Part shown: positions 11,376 through 19,087 of the stretch, in pieces
Layout: every line of letters starts with the position of its first letter
Numbering within the stretch: the stretch's first letter is position 1
Source: Flavobacteriales bacterium
Lineage (GTDB): Bacteria > Bacteroidota > Bacteroidia > Flavobacteriales_F > PHOS-HE28
DNA: 64,000 nt
Assembly (NCBI GenBank): GCA_016716605.1
Contig: JADJWA010000002.1
Location: forward strand, 1 to 64,000
Direction: 5' to 3'
Notes under the pieces: generated by a model
The model's database searches: none
What the model saw: the letters and a program-made list of their open reading frames with translations, nothing else
What the model was told of the DNA's origin: nothing
Position numbers and translations under genes: made by a program

Positions 11376-12104
11376 ATGCGCCACCACCTCCGCCTTCGTG
11401 CCCCCTCGTATTCGTCCTCTCCATCACCAGCATGCTCGCATGCGCACAGGTCACCTTCGGTGTGATGACCGGACCAGTGAACGCCCGGGCCGAGTTCTAC
11501 GATGGCATTGAGGTGAACACCGACCGCCGTTGGGGCATGAGCGCAGGCGTGCAACTCAGCCTGCCCATCGCGAAGCACCTGGGCCTACCATCGAGCTCGC
11601 ATACAGGCAGAAGGGCTTCGATGAGTTGCCTGCGAAGAACGCCCCCGGCAATCCCTACCACCACCGCTGGACCTACGATTACCTCGACCTCTCAGTGATG
11701 CTGCGGTATTACACCGGCACCGCACCGCGCGGTATCTATCTGGGTGCGGGACCATGGGTGGGGTCCATGCTCAGCGCACGCGTGCGTGACATGAAGGCGG
11801 GCCCCTTCAGCCCCACGGCCCCCACCGTTGTGCAAAGTGGACCTGTCCGCGCCATCGACCCAGGTGGTTGGGCTATAACACCGTGGACATGGGATGGTGC
11901 GTCGGGGCAGGTGTCAATTTGCCCCTTGGCGCCACCTGGATCGGCGCGGAGTTCCGCTACCAACAAGGCATGGCGAACATTCACAACGGCTTCACCATGG
12001 TGGACCTGAACTGGGTAACCGGTGGGAAACTGAATAGCAGGAACCGCTGCACGATGGTCAACATCACCTGGATGTTGCCGTTGGGGTCTTTAAAAGAGCA
12101 ATAG
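11376..12104 (+). pseudogene. Outer-membrane beta-barrel protein, frame-broken
   Basis: ATG at 11376 starts MRHHLRLRAP, and a hydrophobic leader LVFVLSITSMLACAQ follows after one frame change, giving a signal peptide. The mature part has alternating barrel strands: VTFGVMTGPVNARAEFYDGI, ELAYRQKGFDELPAKNAPGN, DLSVMLRYYTGTAPRGIYLG, GVNLPLGATWIGAEFRYQQG and a last strand MVNITWMLPLGSLKEQ. Length about 240 residues, similar to PorT-like Bacteroidota barrels. Frame changes are seen near 11410, 11590 and 11870, and these are the last clearly damaged positions of the left block. Function beyond an outer-membrane barrel is unknown. Confidence 0.62.
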
Positions 12105-12274
12105 CACAACCATTTCATGGCTGGGTAGGCGCATCCGTTCAGTTTGTAATGATCAATCGCGTTTTGAATCCGCGTCCATCAGTGCGCATCCGTGGTTTGT
12201 TGCATTCTGTCTTCAGCGCCGACTGGCGCTTGTAGGCTGAATCTGCGGCGAGCCCTCTGCCCGACCTTTGCCCC

Positions 12275-14521
12275 ATGCTCCATCGTTCCGCACTGCTCCT
12301 GCCGCTGCTCCTCGTCCAATCTGCATCCGCGCAGACTTGGGAATTGGTGACGCCCGTGAAGACCCGGAGCGAACTGCCTTCCGTGCGCATGGTGGATCCC
12401 ACCACGGGCTTCATGATCGACCGCGTGCTCGGCTTCGTGATGAAGACGACCGATGCCGGTGCGAGCTGGGAGCGCAAGCCCTACAACCTCATCGACAAGC
12501 CGCGCGTGCTGTGGATGTGGGACGATCAGCGCGGCATCATCGGCGCCAACTCCGGCCGCTTCTATCGCACCACCGATGGCTGGGCCTCGGCGAGCTCGGT
12601 CTATCAGCCCACCTACGGCAACCTGGGCACCTTGCACTTCGTGAACGACACCCTGGGCTGGGCCGGCAGCGAGAGCGGCAAGATCGTGCGCACCACCGAC
12701 GGCGGCGCCACGTGGACCTTGCAGACCAGCGGCACCACCAACGCCATCGTGGCCCTGCACTTCGTGAACGACACGCTGGGCTTCGCGGCGGCCACCGGCG
12801 CCATCCTGCTGCGCACCACCGATGCCGGGGCCAACTGGGTGCCGCTCACCACGCCCATCACTTACAACATGCGTGGCATCCACTTCTTCGATGCGCTCAA
12901 CGGCATCGCGGTTGGCCTTGGCGGCGAGATCATCCGCACCAGCGACGGCGGCGATAGCTGGACGATGCAAAGCAGTCCCACCACCAACAGTTTGCTCAGC
13001 CTCTTCGTGCAGGGCAGCACGCTGATCGCCACAGGCAACAACGGCACCGTGATCCGCAGCACCAACGGCGGCAACAGCTGGAGCGCGCAGACCCTCGACC
13101 AGTTCCAGGACCTCTACAGCGCGTGGATCGATCCCAGCGGCATCGGCCTGATCGGTGGCGAGGCACGCGTGTACCGCACGTTGGACTTCGGCGCCACGTG
13201 GACGCCCGTGCAGATCGGCACCTACCACACCATGTTCAACAAGGTGAGCTTCGGCACCGAAGCGAACGGCGCCTCCGCGGGCTGGCAGACCATGGGCGGC
13301 CTCGAGAATGGCGTGGTACGCACCACGGACGGCGGACGCAGCTGGACCAATGCGAGCACGGGCGCAGGGCAATGGCTCGGCGTGCATCTCCGCCCGAATG
13401 GCATCGGCTGGCTCGGCGGTGGTGTAGGCGCCAACCGCCATACCACCGACTTCTTCGCCACGAGCACCAACCACCCCGGACCCAATGTGGCCATCCGTTG
13501 CACCTGGGCCTTCAATGCCACCACGGCCGTGGTGGGCGGCGGCTACGTGAACGGCGGCTGCTACCGCACCACCAACGCCGGGGCCTCGTGGCAGCACACG
13601 CTCGATGGCGGCAACATCTACGACCTCTGGTTCGTGAACGACACGCTGGGCTTCGCCGGTGGCGAGGGCGGCCTGCTGGCGCGCACCACCGATGGCGGCA
13701 TCACCTGGGAATGGCTGGACCCGCCCACCAACGCCGATATCAACAGCATCTTCTTCCTCAACGATACGCTCGGCTTCTACGCGGGCAACGGGGGCGGGCG
13801 CACCACCGATGGCGGCGACACCTGGACGCCCCTCTTCTCACTGCCGCAATACACCATGAGCATCTTCTTCACCGACCCCGATACGGGCTATGCGGTGAGC
13901 GTGAGCGGCTACGCGCTGCGCACCACCAACGGCGGCGACGATTGGACCTACGTGGTGCCCGAGCCCTTCGATGTCCTCATCGGTGATGCGACGATGGTGG
14001 ATGGCGCGCTGATCGCCGTGGGGCGCTACGGCGATGTGTACCGCGCAGCCCTGCAATGCCCCGCCGAACCGGACGTGCCGATCGTGTTCCAGAGCGGGGA
14101 GATCCTGTGGACCGCCTGGCGACCGCAGATCCAATGGTACCTCGATGGCGCACCGCTGCCCGATGCCACCTGGCCCTGGATCACCGCCACGGCGAGCGGC
14201 AGCTACACCGTGGTGGTCACCGATGCGCTCGGGTGCACCAGCGCGCCGTCAACGCCGGTGCAGATCATCAGCACAGCAGTGGAAGAGCGCGTGGCGGATG
14301 CGTTAACGGTCTTTCCCAACCCCACCAGCTCGACGGTCACGCTTTCGTTCGCGAACGATGGTCCGCACACCGTGCTGCTCTGCGATGCGCAGGGTCGCGT
14401 GGTGCGGAGCGAACGCGTAATCGGATCCAGTGCCACGCTCACCCTGGAGGATCTGCCACGCGGACTGTACCTGCTGCGCGAAGCGGGGAGCCCAGGGGCC
14501 GTACGGGTGGTGCGGGAGTGA
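12275..14521 (+). CDS. Secreted YCF48/BNR-repeat protein with T9SS sorting tail
   Basis: 748 residues. The signal peptide is MLHRSALLLPLLLVQSASAQ. The body is a series of blades repeating R-T-T-D-G-G-x-T-W and F-V-N-D-T-L-G-(F/W), as in YCF48/BNR-type beta-propellers, from about residue 25 to 590. An Ig/PKD-like segment with QIQWYLDGAPLPDATWPW and GSYTVVVTDALGC follows. The last 75 residues are a type A sorting domain starting VFPNPTSSTVTLSF and ending in a glycine/arginine-rich strand, so the protein should be exported through the Por/type IX system and attached or released at the cell surface. A GACCTTTG box ends 4 bases before the ATG, so the transcript may be nearly leaderless. Binding partner unknown. 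Confidence 0.85.
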   Translation: MLHRSALLLPLLLVQSASAQTWELVTPVKTRSELPSVRMVDPTTGFMIDRVLGFVMKTTDAGASWERKPYNLIDKPRVLWMWDDQRGIIGANSGRFYRTTDGWASASSVYQPTYGNLGTLHFVNDTLGWAGSESGKIVRTTDGGATWTLQTSGTTNAIVALHFVNDTLGFAAATGAILLRTTDAGANWVPLTTPITYNMRGIHFFDALNGIAVGLGGEIIRTSDGGDSWTMQSSPTTNSLLSLFVQGSTLIATGNNGTVIRSTNGGNSWSAQTLDQFQDLYSAWIDPSGIGLIGGEARVYRTLDFGATWTPVQIGTYHTMFNKVSFGTEANGASAGWQTMGGLENGVVRTTDGGRSWTNASTGAGQWLGVHLRPNGIGWLGGGVGANRHTTDFFATSTNHPGPNVAIRCTWAFNATTAVVGGGYVNGGCYRTTNAGASWQHTLDGGNIYDLWFVNDTLGFAGGEGGLLARTTDGGITWEWLDPPTNADINSIFFLNDTLGFYAGNGGGRTTDGGDTWTPLFSLPQYTMSIFFTDPDTGYAVSVSGYALRTTNGGDDWTYVVPEPFDVLIGDATMVDGALIAVGRYGDVYRAALQCPAEPDVPIVFQSGEILWTAWRPQIQWYLDGAPLPDATWPWITATASGSYTVVVTDALGCTSAPSTPVQIISTAVEERVADALTVFPNPTSSTVTLSFANDGPHTVLLCDAQGRVVRSERVIGSSATLTLEDLPRGLYLLREAGSPGAVRVVRE

Positions 14522-14569
14522 GACAGGGGCCAAGTGACCGCTGATGCCTGCTCTTCGTTCCGACATGAG

Positions 14570-14599
14570 CGACAGGGTCCCTTTCAGGAGACCCTGTCG
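14570..14599. repeat. Perfect 10-bp hairpin, related to one at 21035
   Basis: CGACAGGGTC and GACCCTGTCG face each other across a 10-base loop (cctttcagga). There is no T tract after it, so a classic intrinsic terminator is not shown, though it sits 50 bases after the YCF48 gene. A related hairpin, with the same GAGCGACAG lead-in and CCCTGTCG exit, lies at 21035-21064, which suggests a dispersed element. Confidence 0.5.
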
Positions 14600-14686
14600 G
14601 AGTGGCGATCGAATTCACCGCTCCCTGTTGGGAACGACACACCCGCCACTGAGCCGTTGACCGGCGCAACCCAACCTTTGGGTGGC

Positions 14687-15298
14687 ATGGCCATCCCGCT
14701 GGAGCAACTGGAAGCAAAGCTGACCGAGGCCCGGCGCCTTTACCCCGATGTGGAGCGCAGCATGCGCTTGCGCGGCGCCATCCTGCAGCACGCCCTCCAG
14801 AAGAACCCGCAGGCCTCCACTGGCGGCGACTACATGTACCGTTACAAGCACACGCAATGGCGCTGCCGCGTGCGCGTAACGCCCACCGGCTTGCAGACCC
14901 ATGCGCTCATGTGGTGGTGGCACGGCCCGGAGGCCTACCGCAACGAGGCGCTGGACGCCATCCTGCTGCGCGGGCACAAATTCCCCCTGCACTTCGATAG
15001 CCACTTCTGGGGCCGCTGGGGCTTGCGCACCGAGGTGATGGGCGTGAAGCTCACCAACCTCATGGGCTTCTTCAAGCAATACCCCGACCTGCCGATGCGG
15101 CAAGGCAAGCGCTTCTACCCCGCCCAGCCGGAGTTCGCCGCCGCCATCGACCAGGGCCTGGTCTTCGGCAGGCTCAACGGCAAACGCATCATCTCCTGCG
15201 ATACCTTCAAGGGACCGGACATGTTCAGCCCGGAGGAGCGGCAGCTGTGGGAAAAGCTGCGGAAGAAGGATGCCCACCGGATCGATCACACGAGATAG
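14687..15298 (+). CDS. Hypothetical protein, 203 residues
   Basis: Starts MAIPLEQLEAKLTEARRLYP at an ATG. An in-frame GTG at 14534 would add 51 residues, but it would put the 14570 hairpin inside the coding part, so the ATG is preferred. It is a soluble protein without signal peptide, rich in Arg, Trp and aromatic residues, with a central block HALMWWWHGPEAYRNEALDA and a C-terminal basic stretch. I do not recognise a family. It is the last normal-GC gene before the accessory block. Confidence 0.6.
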   Translation: MAIPLEQLEAKLTEARRLYPDVERSMRLRGAILQHALQKNPQASTGGDYMYRYKHTQWRCRVRVTPTGLQTHALMWWWHGPEAYRNEALDAILLRGHKFPLHFDSHFWGRWGLRTEVMGVKLTNLMGFFKQYPDLPMRQGKRFYPAQPEFAAAIDQGLVFGRLNGKRIISCDTFKGPDMFSPEERQLWEKLRKKDAHRIDHTR

Positions 15299-15308
15299 CT
15301 CAACGCGC

Positions 15309-15614
15309 CTACGAACCGCAGGGCCCGCCCCACGCGCACAAGCATGCACGCGGGCGAGACCTGCGGAGGTTTGAGTTGTCGCCGTACACGCCGCTGCCCG
15401 CCGGGCTCAGCGCCTCCCCGGGCCCGGGGTCGAAGTCCACCTGGGTGTTGGCATTGCCGCAGGCGTACACGTTGCCCTGCGCATCCACGGCCACGGCCTT
15501 GCCCACCCCATAGCCCACCGGCGCGGCCCACGCGAAGACCTGCGCGCGCGCAACGAAGGAGGACGTAAGCAGGGCGAGGGCGAGCAGCGGGCGGAGGAAT
15601 TGGAGCGTAAGTAG
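15309..15614 (-). pseudogene. SBBP beta-propeller repeat protein, remnant
   Basis: On the minus strand a signal-peptide-like stretch LQFLRPLLALALLTSSFVAR followed by AQVFAWA leads into one repeat, GKAVAVDAQGNVYACGNANT then QVDFDPGPGE, typical of SBBP (beta-propeller) secreted proteins of Bacteroidota. Such proteins normally carry many repeats over several hundred residues. Here the frame turns basic and stops at 15309 after one repeat, and no start codon is visible in frame at the 5' end. It is therefore a fragment, at the edge where the normal genome gives way to the accessory block. Confidence 0.55.
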
Positions 15615-15773
15615 ATAGTGACCAAGGCAAGGGCGCGGCGATCAACGGGGCGTTCATCGATGTGGGCGTGCCCCTCTTCCGGCTCATGAGCCGGGACTCG
15701 GGTCGCGCTTTCCCCTCTTAGTCCTCGCCTCCTTCGACGGTTGCGGTCTACCCTCTACGATCGCTCACGCAAA

Positions 15774-16067
15774 TCACGCAACCGGGCACTCCGGTAGGCT
15801 CAGGAGATTGTTCGGCTGATCACCGTCACTCTGGGTCTTCAGGTACTTGTTGCCGTACTGGCTAGTCGCCACGATGACCCACACGAAGTCCCCGCGAACG
15901 CTCACGAAGAACCGCCACTTCCCGGATTCGATGCCCGCGATGGCCTCTTGCTGCGTCAGGCGCCATCGAGTGCCGTTGTCGTTCACGCCTCCCACATACT
16001 GGATGCGCTCGTGAGGGTTGTACCTGTCGCTCTTGTTGATGCACCGAATTTGATGTGTCTCTGCCAT
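15774..16067 (-). CDS. DUF3892 domain protein
   Basis: 97 residues, MAETHQIRCINKSDRYNPHE at the start, then RWRLTQQEAIAGIESGKWRF, VATSQYGNKYLKTQSDGDQP and NNLLSLPECP at the end. This matches the small DUF3892 family across its whole length. The molecular role of the family is not known; members often occur singly in accessory DNA. A copy of the TGTCACGGTT upstream motif lies at 16109-16118 on the complementary strand, 41 bases before the ATG, shared with the sigma-factor gene and the gene at 17115. Confidence 0.8.
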   Translation of the reverse strand: MAETHQIRCINKSDRYNPHERIQYVGGVNDNGTRWRLTQQEAIAGIESGKWRFFVSVRGDFVWVIVATSQYGNKYLKTQSDGDQPNNLLSLPECPVA

Positions 16068-16094
16068 TGTTCTTGGGGCTTTTGTTGCGCCCCA

Positions 16095-16118
16095 CCTGTA
16101 GAATGCAGAACCGTGACA
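16095..16118 (-). promoter_or_regulatory. Shared upstream motif, copy 1 (ahead of DUF3892 gene)
   Basis: In gene orientation it reads TGTCACGGTT followed by CTGCATTCTACAGG. The first ten bases are identical to copies ahead of the genes at 17115 and 17204, and the following CTGCATTCTAC is near-identical in spacing and sequence. It probably holds a promoter or activator site of a small local regulon. Confidence 0.5.
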
Positions 16119-16170
16119 GCGTGCAGGTCATGCGCGCTTCTGATCTGACGGTCGCCGCTCGGCAATGATC

Positions 16171-17115
16171 TTACCCAGTCTTCCAGTTCTGATGGTGCTT
16201 CACGCGGATGAAGTTGGCATCCGGCCGAGCGAGCAGCTCGAGCCGTGAGAGCTTGCTCAGCTCCTGCCAGTCCTCGAACATAACATAGACCGCATTGCCG
16301 TATTCCGTGTTCTCCAGCACGATCAGGTTGGCCGCGAACATGGCCCCGAAGTAGCGCCTGAACCCGCTGCTTCCGTTCACCCACTGCACCGGCCTTAGGC
16401 TCTCGATGAACTCGTAGCGGTCCTTGATGCGGGCCAAGATCAATGGGTCCGGGTTACGATGGCGTCCGGCGATCCGTCGGATGTTCTCCTCCCCTTGACC
16501 CGGAGGGAGGAACTCCCAGCGCACGTAGAGAGTCCGCTTGTAGTCCTCGGCGGTGGCGGTGGAACTGAACACATCGGCCTCACCGAAGTTCTCGAGCAAA
16601 AGGTTCAGGTCGAACAGCAGCAGTGCATCGAAGTTGGGGGCGGTCTTGGTGAGCACCTCGTTGACCTGGCACTTCAGCGTGTACAGATTGATGCCGTTGT
16701 CGGTCTTCGTTTCGATCAGTTCCAGGGAAAGGCTCAGCTCACGCGGGGCGTGGTACTCCCGTTGGAAAACCGACCTCGTCTGGTGGAGGGAGAACGTACC
16801 CTTGCTGTAGTCCCCCCATATCGGTCGCTCACCCAGGTAGAAGGTCTTGAGGACCTTGGGTTCATCACGAAGGACAACCTCCCACCCCAGCCTGTTGCGT
16901 CGGCTGTAGCGGCCGCGGCCTTCGGCAGGGAGCATCTCACCCTCGGGCACCACAACGCGGCCGTCTTCCATCCGCACACCCAAGTGAGCGAGCGCTCCAC
17001 GGGACAGTTCCTGTTCACTTATGCTCCGTGATGCGGCAACGACGACGTCGTTCGAGGCGATAGTGGTGAGCCTATGCCTGACGTGCTCGGAGATCTTCAG
17101 ATAGTTCTTCTTCAT
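16171..17115 (-). CDS. Hypothetical protein of the accessory block
   Basis: 314 residues from ATG 17115 (MKKNYLKISEHVRHRLTTIA). A GTG at 17142 is in frame, but it falls inside the shared upstream motif and promoter-like region, so the ATG is preferred. The protein is soluble and mixed alpha/beta, with no signal peptide or membrane segment. A segment GRGRYSRRNRLGWEVVLRDE sits near residue 70 and FDALLLFDLNLLLENFGEAD near residue 165. No domain recognised. It is divergent from the sigma-factor operon and shares its upstream motif, so it is likely a member of the same regulon. GC is lower than in the glycan loci. Confidence 0.6.
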   Translation of the reverse strand: MKKNYLKISEHVRHRLTTIASNDVVVAASRSISEQELSRGALAHLGVRMEDGRVVVPEGEMLPAEGRGRYSRRNRLGWEVVLRDEPKVLKTFYLGERPIWGDYSKGTFSLHQTRSVFQREYHAPRELSLSLELIETKTDNGINLYTLKCQVNEVLTKTAPNFDALLLFDLNLLLENFGEADVFSSTATAEDYKRTLYVRWEFLPPGQGEENIRRIAGRHRNPDPLILARIKDRYEFIESLRPVQWVNGSSGFRRYFGAMFAANLIVLENTEYGNAVYVMFEDWQELSKLSRLELLARPDANFIRVKHHQNWKTG

Positions 17116-17130
17116 GTGAGTTAGTTTCTC

Positions 17131-17152
17131 AGTAGAACTCACAACCGTGACA
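17131..17152 (-). promoter_or_regulatory. Shared upstream motif, copy 2 (ahead of gene at 17115)
   Basis: In gene orientation TGTCACGGTT followed by GTGAGTTCTACT. It ends 27 bases before the preferred ATG. With copy 3 on the opposite strand it forms a 10-bp inverted repeat with a 9-base centre (17143-17171), which is explained by two divergent promoters using the same element. Confidence 0.5.
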
Positions 17153-17161
17153 TTTAGGAGC

Positions 17162-17187
17162 TGTCACGGTTCCGCATTTACCTTGTG
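17162..17187 (+). promoter_or_regulatory. Shared upstream motif, copy 3 (ahead of sigma factor)
   Basis: TGTCACGGTT at 17162-17171 is followed by CCGCATTTACCTTGTG. It lies 32 bases before the ATG of the sigma-factor gene. The TACCTTG part also fits the -7 box seen ahead of other genes in this genome. The position suggests that the sigma factor controls its own operon. Confidence 0.5.
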
Positions 17188-17203
17188 AGCGGAAAGCCGG
17201 ACG

Positions 17204-17894
17204 ATGGCAGAAGCAGGCGCTACGATCTCGGAGTCCTTCACGGACTACGCTGATGAGGACCTTTTGGTCGTCATCTCAATGAAAGATGCCCCTGCTGAGC
17301 AGAATGCGGCCTTCCGAGAATTCTACAGGCGCTATCGCACCTTTCTGTATGGAGCAGTCAGACTCGTGTGCAAGAACATCTCGAACGGCCCTCACACTGC
17401 AGACGACATCTTTTCGCTGGTGACGGTCCGTGTTTTGGCACATGCCGGTACGTTCAGCACGCGCGGCGTATCCGATAAAGCAGAAGTAGTGAGGACGATA
17501 AAGGGCTGGCTGATGCGCATTGCAAAGAACACGCTCTTACAGGTGCTCCGCGAGGAAAACAAAAGAACAGGGGCCAATGCTGAGATAAGCCTTGAAGAGG
17601 GGAAGGACATCGCGAGTGAGGAGGATGAAACAACTCCTTCATTCGGCCGCGAGTTGGTTACGCACGCCATGAATACCATTGGTAACGAACGCGACCGGCA
17701 CATACTCATGGTCTATTGGGAGTATCACGAGCCTGGACAGGGGAAATCAAGCAAGGAATCTTCCATCCGACGTACTAGAAGGTTTGGTGGCGCGCTACCA
17801 AACAACGCCAGAGAACATCCGCCAAATCATCTCCCGGTGTAATAGAAAGGTGTTTGACTACCTGAAGGCGAACTACCAACCGAAGAGGAAATGA
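17204..17894 (+). CDS. Sigma-70 family (ECF-like) sigma factor, one-base frame error
   Basis: Directs RNA polymerase to alternative promoters. Region 2 is visible as FREFYRRYRTFLYGAVRLVC with HTADDIFSLVTVRVLAHAG; region 4 as IGNERDRHILMVYWEYHEPG then QARNLPSDVLEGLVARYQTT and IRQIISRCNRKVFDYLKANY. The frame opens at ATG 17204 but region 4 needs a shift at the GGGG run 17740-17743, where one G is surplus. Removing it gives a 229-residue protein ending at 17894. Without the correction the protein would be cut short with a scrambled tail. The stop overlaps the next ATG in an ATGA. Low GC compared with the rest of the window. It is probably self-regulated through the motif at 17162. Confidence 0.75.
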
Positions 17895-18256
17895 GCAAGG
17901 AGGTCAATTTGAACTCTGGCCTAGGCCCGGATGACGCATCCTTCGAGAAGGGCTGGCTGAAAGCACTTCGACGATTCGGGTTCGTCTTTCCAACCACGAA
18001 AGAGGAGTTAGAGAGCTTTGAGAAAGAACTCGCGAAGGAAAAAATCGAGCTTCCAAGTCATCTAAATGACCCATTCGAAGTGTTACGCAGAGGTGAATCA
18101 ATCTCATTGAATTCAATGGGTGACTATTCGAACAAGTCCATTGAAGAGAATCTGGCGAGAGCTGCGAGGGAAGGTGGCGTGATACCCGATGATGTTGCAG
18201 CGCAAATGAAGAAGGACAGAAGTAGTACCGAGGAGTCCGGTGGGAATGCTGAATGA
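17891..18256 (+). CDS. Small acidic protein between sigma factor and protease
   Basis: 121 residues, MSKEVNLNSGLGPDDASFEK at the start, rich in Glu, Lys and Ser, with no membrane segment, no cysteine and no recognisable domain. The middle has ELESFEKELAKEKIELPSHL and the end is a polar tail. It overlaps the sigma-factor stop by 4 bases and the protease gene by about 11, so the three are translationally linked. The position of a gene between a sigma factor and an ImmA/IrrE protease fits a regulatory partner such as an anti-sigma factor or protease substrate, but nothing in the sequence proves this. Confidence 0.6.
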   Translation: MSKEVNLNSGLGPDDASFEKGWLKALRRFGFVFPTTKEELESFEKELAKEKIELPSHLNDPFEVLRRGESISLNSMGDYSNKSIEENLARAAREGGVIPDDVAAQMKKDRSSTEESGGNAE

Positions 18257-19043
18257 ATATCGTAAACAGGAGATCATCGATCTCGCCGAATATGTCGCCG
18301 CTTCCTATTGGAAAGGGCAGTCGCTCGATGTCGAAGCGATAGCTCGTGGCAACCAAATTACCTTCTCGTATGGGGATTATGGCCAATCATTTGACGGGCT
18401 ACTAGAGCACAGGTTCGGTCACTTTCACATCTACATCAACCTGACCCGTCTGAAAGAGCCTGACTCTCCTCGTGGCCGATTCACATTCGGGCATGAGCTT
18501 GGGCACTTCTATATCGACGAACACAGGAACGCGCTGGCCGCCGGGATACCTGCACATGCCTCATTCAATCGAACTGAGCAGACGAACGAAGCGGAACGCG
18601 AGGCTGACTTCTTTTCCTCATGCCTTCTCATGCCCTCTTCGCATTTTCGTCGGGCGTGTATGACGCGGCCACTCTCGGCGGCGACAATTCAACATTTGGC
18701 CAGCACCTTCGGCACTAGTATCTCGGCCACCATCTATCGGTACTTCGAACTTGACATGTTCCCAATGGCCATGATCAAGACCAAGAATGGGATTGTTCAA
18801 TGGGCCAGAAACACGGAGGGCTTTAAGTATCGCTACTGGCTTCCTAAGAAGAATACGCCTGTACCGCCCAATTCAAATGCCGCTGAGTATTTCGAGAAGG
18901 GCACGAAGTACGACAAAGAGGATGAGCTTCGTCCCGATGATTGGTTCAACGGTGACGAGGTGGATAGGGACGAGCCAATGTACGAGTTGAGCTACCCCAA
19001 TCGCGACACGGTGCTTAGCTTGGTTTGGCGGAAGCATGGATAG
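18246..19043 (+). CDS. ImmA/IrrE-type zinc metallopeptidase
   Basis: 265 residues from ATG 18246 (GTG 18240 is also in frame). The catalytic motif HELGH lies at residues 83-87 in FTFGHELGHFYIDEH, followed by EREADFFSSCLLMPSSHF, the usual second part of the active site with the E-x-x-A-D signature. Known relatives are intracellular proteases that cut repressor proteins to switch on mobile-element or stress genes (ImmA of ICEBs1, IrrE acting on DdrO). No HTH domain is fused. The C-terminal 90 residues are polar and unrecognised. As the third gene of the sigma-factor operon it is likely the signal-responsive component. Confidence 0.82.
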   Translation: MLNEYRKQEIIDLAEYVAASYWKGQSLDVEAIARGNQITFSYGDYGQSFDGLLEHRFGHFHIYINLTRLKEPDSPRGRFTFGHELGHFYIDEHRNALAAGIPAHASFNRTEQTNEAEREADFFSSCLLMPSSHFRRACMTRPLSAATIQHLASTFGTSISATIYRYFELDMFPMAMIKTKNGIVQWARNTEGFKYRYWLPKKNTPVPPNSNAAEYFEKGTKYDKEDELRPDDWFNGDEVDRDEPMYELSYPNRDTVLSLVWRKHG

Positions 19044-19087
19044 AAGCAAGTTCCGGAACAGGACCTCCCTGAGAAATAGACTCTACT

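Noticed and set aside
10306..11454. A 382-codon minus-strand open frame opposite the ClC gene.
   Set aside because: The plus-strand frame encodes a recognisable ClC core, and the minus frame is Gly/His/Glu-rich noise.
12140..12200. A string of the type ATCCGCGTCCATCAGTGCGCAT before the YCF48 gene, resembling an intergenic repeat.
   Set aside because: Only one copy was seen in the window, so no repeat can be shown. (Part of this text is quoted loosely.)
14570..14599. A Rho-independent terminator.
   Set aside because: The stem is strong but no T tract follows, and a related hairpin lies in a different context; kept as a repeat.
15615..15720. A possible gene with KGAAINGAFIDVGVPLFRLM on the plus strand.
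   Set aside because: Only about 35 codons, no start codon and stop soon after; mentioned as a remnant but not supported as a gene.
17143..17171. A symmetric repressor operator (10-bp inverted repeat with 9-base centre).
   Set aside because: A third, single copy in the same orientation relative to its gene lies at 16109, so an oriented promoter-type element explains all three better.
17204..19043. A toxin-antitoxin pair.
   Set aside because: ImmA/IrrE-type proteins can accompany antitoxin-like regulators, but the first gene has sigma-factor regions 2 and 4 and there is no HTH-type antitoxin or recognisable toxin.
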